From Kribbella solani (GTDB lineage Bacteria; Actinomycetota; Actinomycetes; Propionibacteriales; Kribbellaceae): a stretch of 64,000 bases of DNA. Below, piece after piece: positions 1-7,355 of this stretch (position 1 is the stretch's first letter; each line of letters begins with the position of its first letter). Location of the stretch: the NCBI RefSeq assembly GCF_014205295.1, contig NZ_JACHNF010000001.1:4216001-4280000 (forward strand), given 5' to 3'. Below the pieces are notes generated by a model that worked only from the letters and a program-made list of their open reading frames with translations, was not told the origin of the DNA and did no database searches. A program made the position numbers and the translations under genes.

Positions 1-42
1 GTTGTGGGTTCTCCACCGGTATGCGAGTGGAGAACCCACAGC
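1..42 (-). terminator. Hairpin downstream of the DUF559 gene
   Basis: Positions 3-16 (TGTGGGTTCTCCAC) and 27-40 are perfectly complementary around a 10-base loop (17-26); a G:C and a G:T pair extend the stem to 1-42. It lies 18 bases beyond the stop of the minus-strand gene ending at 60, where a terminator is expected. The T-run that would follow on the minus strand falls outside the window, so intrinsic termination is inferred from the stem alone. Confidence 0.6.
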
Positions 43-59
43 AAGAGTGGAGAAGCTCC

Positions 60-644
60 TCAGCGGCGGCGGTTGAGGACGCGGAGCATGTTGGTGGCCA
101 GCTGGGCGGGGTGATCGAAGTCGGTCCAGTCGGTGCGGATGACGATGAGGCCGAGTGCGCGGAGGCGGTCCTCGCGCCGCTTCTCGCGGATCAGTACCTC
201 GGGCGACCCATCGCCGTACTTCAATGCGCCGTCGAACTCGACAGCCGTGTCGTACCCCTCGAAGTCGAAGTCGACCCGGCCGATGAGTCCGAACCGATCG
301 CGGTACTCGGTCTGCAATCGTGGTCGCGGCAGCCCATGCTCGTACATCAGCACCCGCATGCGTGACTCGCCAACCGACTCGGACAGACCGTTTCCGAAGC
401 TCAGCGCTTTCCGGGCGGCGGCGGAACCAGGCCAGTACGCGATCACGGATCGCAGTCGTCGTACCTCGTCCTCGCCGAGCCCGCCGGTACGAAGCGCGGC
501 GTCGACGCCGATGACGCCCACGTCGAACGACGCCGTACACGCGGACTCGAGGCTCGCACGCGCGACGCTCGTCACGAGCAGGCCGTCAACCACGCTCAGG
601 TCCGCGTCGGTCAGCACACCGAGGTGATGCTGTACGCCGGCCAC
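60..644 (-). CDS. DUF559/AbiEi-like endonuclease-fold protein, probably 5'-truncated
   Basis: Encodes 194 aa from a GTG at 644. The last ~100 residues look like a DUF559/very-short-patch-repair nuclease fold: IGRVDFDFEGYDTAVEFDG (around 120-140) followed by a K/R-rich helix and LGLIVIRTDW. Actinobacterial relatives usually have about 300 aa, with a winged-helix AbiEi-like N-terminus first. Here the reading frame opens only after the in-frame TAG at 675-677 that ends the upstream ABC gene, so the N-terminal helix-turn-helix is missing. The residues after the start (GVLTDADLSVVDGLLVTSVARA) correspond to the middle of full-length relatives. The role is unknown; it may be a decayed gene. The call rests on pattern memory only. 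Confidence 0.55.
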   Translation of the reverse strand: MAGVQHHLGVLTDADLSVVDGLLVTSVARASLESACTASFDVGVIGVDAALRTGGLGEDEVRRLRSVIAYWPGSAAARKALSFGNGLSESVGESRMRVLMYEHGLPRPRLQTEYRDRFGLIGRVDFDFEGYDTAVEFDGALKYGDGSPEVLIREKRREDRLRALGLIVIRTDWTDFDHPAQLATNMLRVLNRRR

Positions 645-674
645 GACCCCACCGGATCGCCCGTCCAGGCAGGC

Positions 675-1433
675 CTAGCCGGTGCGGGTGGAGGCGATGT
701 AGGCGGCGACTACCTCGTCTACCGGGCCGTCTTGTTTCAGGGTGCCGGCGTCCAGCCAGAGGGCTCGGTTGCAGGTTTCCTGGACTACGTCGAGGCTGTG
801 GCTGACCAGGAAGACGGTGCCGGCCTGATCGCGGAGTTCCTTGATCTTGCGTTCCGAGCGGACCCGGAACTCGGCGTCGCCGGTTGCCAGGGCCTCGTCG
901 ACGAGCAGGATGTCATGGGTCTTCGCGGACGCGATCGCGAACTTCAGCCGGGCCTGCATACCGGACGAGTACGTCGACATCGGCAGGTCGATGAAGTCGC
1001 CGATCCCGGAGAACTCGACGATCTCGTCGTACCGGCGGTCGACCTCGGCCGCGGACATGCCCATCGCGAGGCAGCCGAGCACCACGTTCCGGTCGCCGGT
1101 CAGGTCGTTCATCATCGCGGCGTTGACGCCCAGCAACGACGGCCGCCCACCGGTGTACACGGCGCCGGACGCCGGCGGCAGCAGACCGGCGATCGCCCGC
1201 AGCATGGTCGACTTGCCGGAGCCGTTGCGGCCGATGACGCCGATCGCGTCACCTTTGTACGCCGTGAAGCTCACGTTCTTCACCGCGTGCACCTCGCGGA
1301 TCGTCGGCCGGTCCTGACGTTTGATGATCCGCCGCAGCGCGGTCGCCGCCGTACCTTTGCCGCCCTGCCCGGCGATCACCTTGTAGATGATGTCCAGCTT
1401 GTCGGCGATGACTGTTGGTTCAGCCGCGTCCAT
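675..1433 (-). CDS. ABC transporter ATPase, polysaccharide/teichoic acid export type (TagH/Wzt-like)
   Basis: 252 aa. Walker A GRNGSGKS at 68-75, signature YSSGMQ at 155-160, Walker B ILLVDE at 175-180 and a switch His at 212. The YSSGM signature and the segment before Walker A (REVHAVKNVSF) are typical of ATPases that energise export of lipid-linked polysaccharide or teichoic acid precursors. It lacks the C-terminal carbohydrate-binding domain of longer Wzt proteins. The start at 1433 lies inside the 3' end of the permease gene (14-base overlap), so the two are translationally coupled. It probably works at the cytoplasmic face of the membrane with that permease. The exported glycan cannot be told: no glycosyltransferases lie in the window. 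Confidence 0.85.
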   Translation of the reverse strand: MDAAEPTVIADKLDIIYKVIAGQGGKGTAATALRRIIKRQDRPTIREVHAVKNVSFTAYKGDAIGVIGRNGSGKSTMLRAIAGLLPPASGAVYTGGRPSLLGVNAAMMNDLTGDRNVVLGCLAMGMSAAEVDRRYDEIVEFSGIGDFIDLPMSTYSSGMQARLKFAIASAKTHDILLVDEALATGDAEFRVRSERKIKELRDQAGTVFLVSHSLDVVQETCNRALWLDAGTLKQDGPVDEVVAAYIASTRTG

Positions 1434-2319
1434 ACCGGTCCTCCGCCCGCCAGAAGTACACGAACCCGACGACGAGCATCAGGAACGACCAGACGATCGC
1501 GATCGTCCACGCGTGCGGGAGCTGGTTCTTCTGGTGCTCCTGCAGCAGCGACCGCCGGATGATGTCGATGTACGCCGAGATCGGGTTGAACGCCAGCACC
1601 TGGACAACCCAGCCCGGCGCGTGCAGCTGGGACAGCTTGTACGGCAGCGAGAAGAAGATCCCGGACGCGTACAGCCAGGTCCGCGTGATGAACGGCAGCA
1701 GCTGACTGATGTCCGACACGAACGTACCGATCCGGGCGAAGACCAGCGTGATGCCGATGTTGAACATCACCTGCAGCAGCATCGCCGGTACCACCATGAA
1801 CCAGCGCCAGGCCGGCCCGTCGGTGAACCCGACCACGGCGAACAGGATCGCCATCGAGACCATCATCTGGTTCAGCTCGTTCAGCACGTACGCGAGTGGG
1901 AGCGTCGCGCGCGGGAAGTGCAGGGTCCGGATCAGCGACAGGTTCAGCGCGAGCGAACGGGAACCTTCGGTCATGCAGCGCTGGGTGAACGTGAACACGA
2001 AGATCCCGCTGAGCAGGAACGCGACGTAGTTGTCGATCCCGTTCCGGGTGCCCAGCAGCACCCCGAAGGCCAGGTAGTAGACCGCCGCGTTGAGCAACGG
2101 TGTCAGCACCTGCCAGACCGAGCCCAGCCGGGCGCCGGCGTACATGGCGTAGGTGCGTGCGGTGGCGTAGCTGAGGACGAACTGACGACGGCTCCACAGC
2201 TCACTCAGGTACGTACTGAGCGACGGGCGGATCGAGCTCTTGGAGAGTCCGTAACGTTCGGCCAGCGCTGCCGGCTGTGCGGGGTTGGCCACCCCGGTCG
2301 GCTCTGCGGCGGTCGGCAT
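1420..2319 (-). CDS. ABC-2 type permease, polysaccharide export (TagG/RfbA-like)
   Basis: 299 aa, the membrane partner of the ATPase at 675-1433. A cytoplasmic N-terminus of about 65 residues is followed by six hydrophobic segments, beginning with LTPLLNAAVYYLAFGVLLG and ending with IVWSFLMLVVGFVYFW. The motif AYIDIIRRSLL near residue 248 and the NPISAY turn are characteristic of ABC-2 exporters of O-antigen or teichoic acid. It is the first gene of a two-gene minus-strand operon, with an ATG start at 2319. It probably moves an undecaprenyl-linked polymer across the membrane. Confidence 0.85.
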   Translation of the reverse strand: MPTAAEPTGVANPAQPAALAERYGLSKSSIRPSLSTYLSELWSRRQFVLSYATARTYAMYAGARLGSVWQVLTPLLNAAVYYLAFGVLLGTRNGIDNYVAFLLSGIFVFTFTQRCMTEGSRSLALNLSLIRTLHFPRATLPLAYVLNELNQMMVSMAILFAVVGFTDGPAWRWFMVVPAMLLQVMFNIGITLVFARIGTFVSDISQLLPFITRTWLYASGIFFSLPYKLSQLHAPGWVVQVLAFNPISAYIDIIRRSLLQEHQKNQLPHAWTIAIVWSFLMLVVGFVYFWRAEDRYGRG

Positions 2320-2399
2320 TGCGCCAATCTACTGCGCACCGTGATCCCCCCATGACCGAGGTCAGCCCACTAAGCACTCTCTCAGCTTCCTGAGGTCCG

Positions 2400-3029
2400 T
2401 CAGCGGTCCTGCGGGCGGTCGGGGTTGGGGCCTGGGTTGTAGGGCTGGGACGGGAAGTTTTGCCCGGGGTTCGGGGGCTGGGGATGAGTAGGAAAGGTGC
2501 TGCCCGGGCGGTTGCGGCGGTGGTTGCGGATCAGGCTGATGACGAGGAAGACCACGCCGAGGCCGACGAAGATCAGGAACGAGAGGATCGTCGCGAGGAT
2601 CGACACGACGAAGGCGACCACCGAGGAGCGGGGACCGGCGGCGTACGTGGCGCTGCTCTCGGTGTCCTTGCAGGAGATGGTGTAGTCGCCGGCCGGTACC
2701 GGACGGACCGAGCGGGCGACCACGTACCAGGAGTCGCCGTTGATCGTGATCGTCTCCGAGCCGCTCGGCCCCTTCAGCGGGACATCGTTACCGGCCGCGT
2801 CCTTCGCTTCGCAGGGTGGGCGGAGCGCCGGCACGGACGCGTACACGGTCAGACCTTCCTTCTTCAGGTGCACCGTGCCGCCCGCGATCGGTTGTGGTGA
2901 TCGCGGCGCGGTGACGACGATCCGCCAGGCGAAGAACCCGGTCACGATCACCGCGAGCGCGAAACAGGCGATGGCGATCCAGGTAAGGGTCTTCTTCGGC
3001 GCGGCAGGCTGCCCCGGGTACGTGCTCAT
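2400..3029 (-). CDS. Two-TM membrane protein with proline-rich tail, unknown function
   Basis: 209 aa. A short N-terminus with APKKT leads into a hydrophobic segment at about 14-36 (WIAIACFALAVIVTGFFAWR). A predicted extracytoplasmic domain of about 90 residues follows, with two cysteines (PPCEAKD and YTISCKD) that could form a disulfide. A second membrane segment lies at about 135-165, and then a 40-residue Pro/Asn/Gln-rich cytoplasmic tail. The layout resembles small actinobacterial envelope proteins with a beta-sandwich domain. I do not recognise a named family. It is monocistronic between the ABC exporter and azlCD, all on the same strand. Confidence 0.7.
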   Translation of the reverse strand: MSTYPGQPAAPKKTLTWIAIACFALAVIVTGFFAWRIVVTAPRSPQPIAGGTVHLKKEGLTVYASVPALRPPCEAKDAAGNDVPLKGPSGSETITINGDSWYVVARSVRPVPAGDYTISCKDTESSATYAAGPRSSVVAFVVSILATILSFLIFVGLGVVFLVISLIRNHRRNRPGSTFPTHPQPPNPGQNFPSQPYNPGPNPDRPQDR

Positions 3030-3117
3030 GCCCGCACGTTATCGCTCCGACGGGTACCAACGACCGCCCCGCGAGCGACGGGTCACGTTCTCCGGCTCAC
3101 GCTCTACGGCTCATGCG

Positions 3118-3441
3118 CTACGGAACGCCGAGGAGGCGTAGTACGGCCGCGGTTGCCGCCGCGCCGACGACGATCAGGACGAACGGCACCTTCCGCCACG
3201 CAAGGATCCCACCGACCAGTACGCCCGCCGGCCGCGCGATCCCGGCCGGACCATGACCCGCGGTCAGCGCGGCGGTGGCAACCAACGCGGTCAGCAGCAC
3301 GATCGCGGCCGCCGCCAGCAGCTTCTGCGCCCGCTCCGGCACCTCGACCCGGCTCCGCAACGCCGGTCCGGCGAACCGCATCGAAAAGGTGCCTACGGCA
3401 AGCACCCCGATACCGGCCAACAGCAAAGGCGTGTTCGTCAC
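3118..3441 (-). CDS. azlD: AzlD-family branched-chain amino acid exporter subunit
   Basis: 107 aa, four hydrophobic segments, with the AzlD hallmark LAGIGVLAVGTFSMRFAGPAL near the N-terminus and RKVPFVLIVVGAAATA at the C-terminus. The GTG start (3439-3441) overlaps the TGA of azlC in a GTGA junction, so the two are coupled. AzlD is the small partner of AzlC in export of branched-chain amino acids and analogues. A longer open frame runs upstream to 3825, but that part is the shadow of azlC in another frame and was excluded. Confidence 0.85.
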   Translation of the reverse strand: MTNTPLLLAGIGVLAVGTFSMRFAGPALRSRVEVPERAQKLLAAAAIVLLTALVATAALTAGHGPAGIARPAGVLVGGILAWRKVPFVLIVVGAAATAAVLRLLGVP

Positions 3442-4133
3442 GACGTCACCTCTTCCAGCGCGGGCTTCTCGGCGCGATAGAACAACATTCCGACGAGCGC
3501 AAGCAGAACCGGCAACCCGGCCGGCAAGAACGGTGTCGCGGCCAGCGCGATCACCACGCCGACCAGTGCCGCCGTACGCGTCGAGCGATCGCGCAACGCC
3601 GGCAGCACGAGCGCCAGCAGAACCGCCGGGAACGCCGCGTCCAGCCCGAACGCATCGGTATCGGTGATCACCGACCCGGCCAGGCCACCAACCACGACAC
3701 CCAGGTTCCAGCTGACAAAGATGCCGGTCCCGCACGCCCAGTACGCCGCGCGCTTCTGCCGCAACTCGTCCTGCCCCATCGCGAACGCCACGTTCTCGTC
3801 CGTCATCAGGTGACTGCCCGCCCACCGGCGCCAGCCGCCGCCGATCACGTCACTCACCGCGAGACCGAAAGCGATGTGCCGGCTGTTCACCAGCAGCCCG
3901 GCGATCATCGCCGCGATCGGGCTGCCGCCGGCGGCGACGATCCCGACGAACAGGAATTGCGAGGCGCCGGCGAACACGATCAGCGACAGCACGATCGGTA
4001 CCCACAACGGCAGCCCGCCGCCGACGCTGATCGCGCCGTACGAGAGCCCGACCACACCGTCGGCCAGACATACCAGGGCGATGTCCCGGGCCAGTCCCCG
4101 GTCGAGTGTTCGCCAGATCGAACGCATGGGCAT
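3438..4133 (-). CDS. azlC: AzlC-family branched-chain amino acid exporter
   Basis: About 231 aa from ATG 4133. ATG 4127 or TTG 4145 are alternatives, and no strong Shine-Dalgarno decides. Family signatures: DGVVGLSYGAISVGGGLP near 30-45, FAGASQFLFVGIVAAGGSP (about 60-80), NSRHIAFGL and the tract SHLMTDENVAFAM. Five to six membrane segments. It forms the AzlCD exporter with the next gene. The divergent XRE-cupin gene at 4197 starts only about 60 bases away, an arrangement common for azlCD regulators. Confidence 0.87.
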   Translation of the reverse strand: MPMRSIWRTLDRGLARDIALVCLADGVVGLSYGAISVGGGLPLWVPIVLSLIVFAGASQFLFVGIVAAGGSPIAAMIAGLLVNSRHIAFGLAVSDVIGGGWRRWAGSHLMTDENVAFAMGQDELRQKRAAYWACGTGIFVSWNLGVVVGGLAGSVITDTDAFGLDAAFPAVLLALVLPALRDRSTRTAALVGVVIALAATPFLPAGLPVLLALVGMLFYRAEKPALEEVTS

Positions 4134-4196
4134 TATGATGAACAACGCGACACCTGTTCGTCAAGCCGAACGACCATACCGATGGAGCGAACACCG

Positions 4197-4751
4197 ATGG
4201 ACAGCAAGGCACCACTGGACGTGATCGCCAGTTCCCTGCGCCGGCACCGGGCCCGGTCCGGCCTGTCGCTGACCGAGGTCGCGAAGCGGGCCGGGGTGGC
4301 CAAGTCCACGCTCTCCCAGCTCGAGTCCGGCACCGGCAACCCCAGCGTGGAGACGCTCTGGGCACTCGCGGTCGCGCTGGACACGCCGTTCGCCGCGCTG
4401 GTCGATCCGCCCCGGCCGAAAGTCCAGATCATCCGCGCCGGCGACGGCCCCGCGATCTACTCCGAGCGGTCCGACTACAGCGCCACCCTGGTCGCCTCCT
4501 GCCCACCGAACGCCCGCCGCGACATCTACCGCATCGTCGCCTCCCCCGGACCCGGCCGGAAGGCCGACCCGCACATGCCCGGCGTCGTCGAGCACGTCAT
4601 CCTCGGCTCCGGCCGCGCTCTGGTCGGCCCGAGCGACGACCCGGTCGAGCTCCGCCCCGGCGACTACATCGCGTACCCGGGCGACCAGGCGCATGTCTTC
4701 CAGGCGCTCGAGGACGGTACGGCGGCAACCCTCGTCTCCGAGCACATCTGA
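4197..4751 (+). CDS. XRE-family regulator with C-terminal cupin domain, probable regulator of azlCD
   Basis: 184 aa. A helix-turn-helix at about 9-63 (SLTEVAKRAGVAKSTLSQLE is the classical XRE recognition region) precedes a cupin at about 105-184 with HMPGVVEHVILGSG and LRPGDYIAYPGD. Such proteins sense a small ligand through the cupin and repress or activate a neighbouring transporter. ATG 4197 was preferred over the in-frame ATG 4182 because GGAG sits 9 bases before 4197, while nothing similar precedes 4182. It is divergent from azlC; control of that operon is inferred from position. Confidence 0.85.
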   Translation: MDSKAPLDVIASSLRRHRARSGLSLTEVAKRAGVAKSTLSQLESGTGNPSVETLWALAVALDTPFAALVDPPRPKVQIIRAGDGPAIYSERSDYSATLVASCPPNARRDIYRIVASPGPGRKADPHMPGVVEHVILGSGRALVGPSDDPVELRPGDYIAYPGDQAHVFQALEDGTAATLVSEHI

Positions 4752-4759
4752 AACAAACA

Positions 4760-4790
4760 GTTGCCCGGAGCAACGTACGCTCCGGGCAAC
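4760..4790. terminator. Perfect 12-bp stem, probably bidirectional terminator
   Basis: GTTGCCCGGAGC (4760-4771) and GCTCCGGGCAAC (4779-4790) pair perfectly around the loop AACGTAC. Read on the minus strand the stem is followed by CTGTTTGTTT, a T-rich tract, so it should end the methyltransferase transcript finishing at 4807. It also lies 9 bases after the stop of the plus-strand regulator. A convergent terminator fits both. Confidence 0.8.
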
Positions 4791-4806
4791 TATCAGATCA
4801 GGAGAG

Positions 4807-5637
4807 TCAGAGCTTGCGGCCGACCGCGCCGACGATGCACTCCTCGACCTGGTTCAGCGGCTTGAGCCGCGGGCCGTCCGGCCACCAGTCGTCGCACAGC
4901 ACCATGCCCGGCGCGACCAGCTCCTGGCCGGGGAAGAACTCCATCAGCTCCTTGCGGGTGCGGAACCGGCCGCTGCCCATCGGGCTGTGGATGAACTTGT
5001 CCTCCATCTTCTGGGCGACCGCGGAGTGCTCCGGCGTCTCCGGGTCGTAGAAGTGCGAGATCACCGTGTACGACCCGGGCACCACCGCGTCGACGTACTT
5101 CTGCATGATCTCGGCGCCCTCGGTGCCGATGTAGTGGTGCAGCGTGCCGGCCTGCATCACGGCGATCGGCTGGCTGAAGTCGAGGAACTCGCGCACCTCG
5201 GGATGGCTCAGCACCTCGTCCGGGTCGAAGATGTCGGCGCTGACGAACAGCGTGTTCTCGTTCTCCTCGAGCAGCGCGCGGCCGTGCGCGAGCACCACCG
5301 GGTCGTTGTCGATGTAGAGCACCTTGGCCTCGGGCTGGATCCGCTGCACGACCTGGTGGGTGTTCTCGGCGGTCGGCAGGCCGGAGCCGCAGTCCAGGTA
5401 CTGCGTGATCCCCGCCTGGCCGGCGAGGAAGCGGCAGGAACGGATCAGGAAGTTCCGGTTCGACCAGGCCAGGTCCTGGGCCTGCGGCGCGGCGGCCTGG
5501 ACACCACGTAAGACCTCGCGGTCGACCTCGAAGTTGTCCTTGCCGCCCAGGAAGGCGTCGTACACCCGGGCAATGCTGGCCCGGCTGGTGTCGACGCCGA
5601 CCGGGATCGAGCTTGGCGCGTTGGCAGCATCGACCAT
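4807..5637 (-). CDS. DUF574-family SAM-dependent methyltransferase
   Basis: 276 aa. The N-terminal signature RVYDAFLGGKDNFEVDREV and the Rossmann motif YLDCGSGLPTAENTHQV (about 80-96) identify the large actinobacterial DUF574/Methyltransf_19 family. Further SAM-fold elements are VLYIDNDPVVLAHGRALL and a QAGTLHHY motif near 163. Substrates of this family are mostly unknown. It is divergent from an XRE/DUF5753 regulator, a pairing often seen in actinomycetes. No DUF397 gene, the usual third member of such clusters, is present. ATG start at 5637. Confidence 0.88.
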   Translation of the reverse strand: MVDAANAPSSIPVGVDTSRASIARVYDAFLGGKDNFEVDREVLRGVQAAAPQAQDLAWSNRNFLIRSCRFLAGQAGITQYLDCGSGLPTAENTHQVVQRIQPEAKVLYIDNDPVVLAHGRALLEENENTLFVSADIFDPDEVLSHPEVREFLDFSQPIAVMQAGTLHHYIGTEGAEIMQKYVDAVVPGSYTVISHFYDPETPEHSAVAQKMEDKFIHSPMGSGRFRTRKELMEFFPGQELVAPGMVLCDDWWPDGPRLKPLNQVEECIVGAVGRKL

Positions 5638-5723
5638 TGGTGAACCTCGCAGAGAGTGATCGGGAGTTCTGTTTGCCCGACTCTACTGACTGTGAGGTGC
5701 GCTGAACACACCGCGTGTCCGGG

Positions 5724-5762
5724 TGATCATGCACTGGTTCCTGATTCGTTGTGGAATGATCA
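5724..5762. promoter_or_regulatory. Inverted repeat in the divergent methyltransferase/XRE promoter region
   Basis: TGATCAT (5724-5730) is repeated in inverse as ATGATCA (5756-5762) with 25 bases between. It sits 46 bases before the GTG of the XRE gene and about 87 bases before the methyltransferase start, so it could be an operator for the XRE protein. No experimental consensus is known to me; the assignment is positional. Confidence 0.35.
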
Positions 5763-5807
5763 ACTGTTACCTGGGCATGCGTCGGGACAAGCTGTGGGAG
5801 GCGAGAC

Positions 5808-6689
5808 GTGACCGAGCCAGGCGCTTACGGCGGTCCGACCGCCTTGCGCATCATGCTCGGAGTCCACCTGCGGCGGCTCCGGGAGGACGCCGGTGTCACC
5901 CGTAGCGACGCCGGCTGGGCGATCCGTGGCTCGGAGTCGAAGATCAGCCGGCTGGAGCTCGGGCGGGTCGGCTTCAAGGTTCGCGACGTCGACGACCTGC
6001 TGACGCTCTACAAGCTCGACGACCCCGAGGAGCGCGACCGGCTGCTGACGCTGGCCCGCGAGGCGAACAACCCGGGCTGGTGGCAGCGGTACGACGACCT
6101 GACGCCGGCGTGGTTCCATTCCTACCTCGGCCTGGAGATGGCGGCCGACCTGATCCGTACGTTCGAGCTCCAGTTCGTACCCGGCCTGCTGCAGACACCC
6201 GAGTACGCGCGGGCGGTCGTCCAGCTCGGCCAGCAGGATCAGCCGTTGTCACGCGCCGAGCAGGACCGTCTCATCTCGCTGCGGATGAGCCGCCAGGAAG
6301 TGCTGACCCGGCAACGGCCGGCCCGGCTCTGGGCAGTCGTCGACGAATCCGTGCTGCGCCGTCCGATCGGCGGGGTCAAGGTACTGCGCGCGCAACTGGA
6401 GTTCCTGCTCGAAGCATCGCGCCGGCACAACGTGACACTGCAGATCATCCCGTTCGAGAAGGGCGGGTACACGTCAACCGGCGGCGCGTTCACCCTGCTC
6501 CGCTTCAACGACGCGGACCTGCCGGACATTGTGTACATCGAACATCTGACCAGCGCGGTCTACCTGGACAAGCGCGAGGAACTGGACACGTACGCGGTGA
6601 CAATGGACGCGGTATCGATCACAGCCGCCCAACCACGTGAAACAGAAACCCTGATCCGCCGCGCCATCGAAGCCACCGACAACTACTAA
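5808..6689 (+). CDS. XRE-family regulator with DUF5753 (Scr1-like TA antitoxin/regulator)
   Basis: 293 aa from a GTG preceded by GGGAGG (5796-5801). XRE helix-turn-helix at about 15-65 (LRRLREDAGVTRSDAGWAIR, SESKISRLELGR), then a DUF5753 domain of about 180 residues with ELQFVPGLLQTPEYARAVV, ISLRMSRQEVLTR and the aromatic-rich end VYIEHLTSAVYLDKREELD. The family is very abundant in Streptomyces-like bacteria and controls development or toxin-antitoxin-like neighbours. Divergent from the DUF574 methyltransferase, the likely target or partner. Confidence 0.87.
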   Translation: MTEPGAYGGPTALRIMLGVHLRRLREDAGVTRSDAGWAIRGSESKISRLELGRVGFKVRDVDDLLTLYKLDDPEERDRLLTLAREANNPGWWQRYDDLTPAWFHSYLGLEMAADLIRTFELQFVPGLLQTPEYARAVVQLGQQDQPLSRAEQDRLISLRMSRQEVLTRQRPARLWAVVDESVLRRPIGGVKVLRAQLEFLLEASRRHNVTLQIIPFEKGGYTSTGGAFTLLRFNDADLPDIVYIEHLTSAVYLDKREELDTYAVTMDAVSITAAQPRETETLIRRAIEATDNY

Positions 6690-6709
6690 CGGCGGAGTAC
6701 GCACCGCCC

Positions 6710-6806
6710 GCACGATTCCGCTGACACCGGGCGCACGGTTCCGCTGACGCCGGGCTGCAGTTGCGCCGACGCCAGCGCGCGGTTCTGCTGACGTCGGGGT
6801 GCGGGT
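6710..6806. repeat. Degenerate tandem repeats (~24-28 bp period)
   Basis: Four to five imperfect copies of a unit resembling CGGTTCCGCTGACGCCGGG follow one another (GATTCCGCTGACACCGGG, GGTTCCGCTGACGCCGGG, GTTGCGCCGACGCCAG, GGTTCTGCTGACGTCGGG, then GGTCTACTGGCGGC). They fill the gap between the XRE gene and the HxlR stop, where no gene or obvious terminator is seen. Confidence 0.55.
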
Positions 6807-7301
6807 CTACTGGCGGCGCTCGGCGCCGGGGCCGGGGAGCATGGCTACCTCGCGCGGTGCCGGTTCGTGGCCGGCCTCGCAGTGCATGGTGACGGTGACG
6901 CGTTCACCGCATTCGCCGCGGTGCCGGGGCTCGATCGGCGGGCCGGCCGCGAGTGGCAGGTACTGGTCGCCCCACTGGATCATCGCGACCAGCACCGGGT
7001 AGAGATCCAGCCCGGCGGTGGTCAGCCGGTACTCGGACCGCTCCCGCTGACCGGCCAGCCGGTACGGATGCCGGCGGATCAGACCGCGCTCGATCAACCC
7101 GGCGAGCCGCTCGGTCAGCATCTGCCGCGGAATCCCGGCCCGGGACCGAATGTCCTCGAACCGGCGAACACCGACGAACAACTCGCGCAGAACGTGAAAA
7201 GTCCACTTGTCACCGAGGATCTCCATGATCCGGGAAATCGTGCAGTTCTCCGTCGACCAGTTCATCGCCTCCGGAACCTGCTCGTCCAGTACCGTGCCCA
7301 T
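6807..7301 (-). CDS. HxlR-family winged-helix regulator
   Basis: 164 aa from ATG 7301, preceded by GGTGAG. The HxlR core runs from the Cys-containing NWSTENCTISRIMEILGDKW through FHVLRELFVGVRRFEDI, IPRQMLTERLAGLIERGLI and EYRLTTAGLDLYPVL. The conserved Cys (residue 20) near the domain start is the redox or aldehyde sensor position in well-studied HxlR proteins. A much longer open frame extends upstream, but it is antisense to the neighbouring acetyltransferase repeat and was rejected. The 54-base gap to the acetyltransferase start makes that gene a likely target. Confidence 0.82.
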   Translation of the reverse strand: MGTVLDEQVPEAMNWSTENCTISRIMEILGDKWTFHVLRELFVGVRRFEDIRSRAGIPRQMLTERLAGLIERGLIRRHPYRLAGQRERSEYRLTTAGLDLYPVLVAMIQWGDQYLPLAAGPPIEPRHRGECGERVTVTMHCEAGHEPAPREVAMLPGPGAERRQ

Positions 7302-7355
7302 CTCACCAGGATAAGTCCGCTTGACAGACTCAGCCAACCCAGCAACGCTGAATCC

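Noticed and set aside
3153..4196. Long upstream extension of the XRE-cupin frame
   Set aside because: It reads through azlCD antisense; the GGAG-supported ATG at 4197 is the start.
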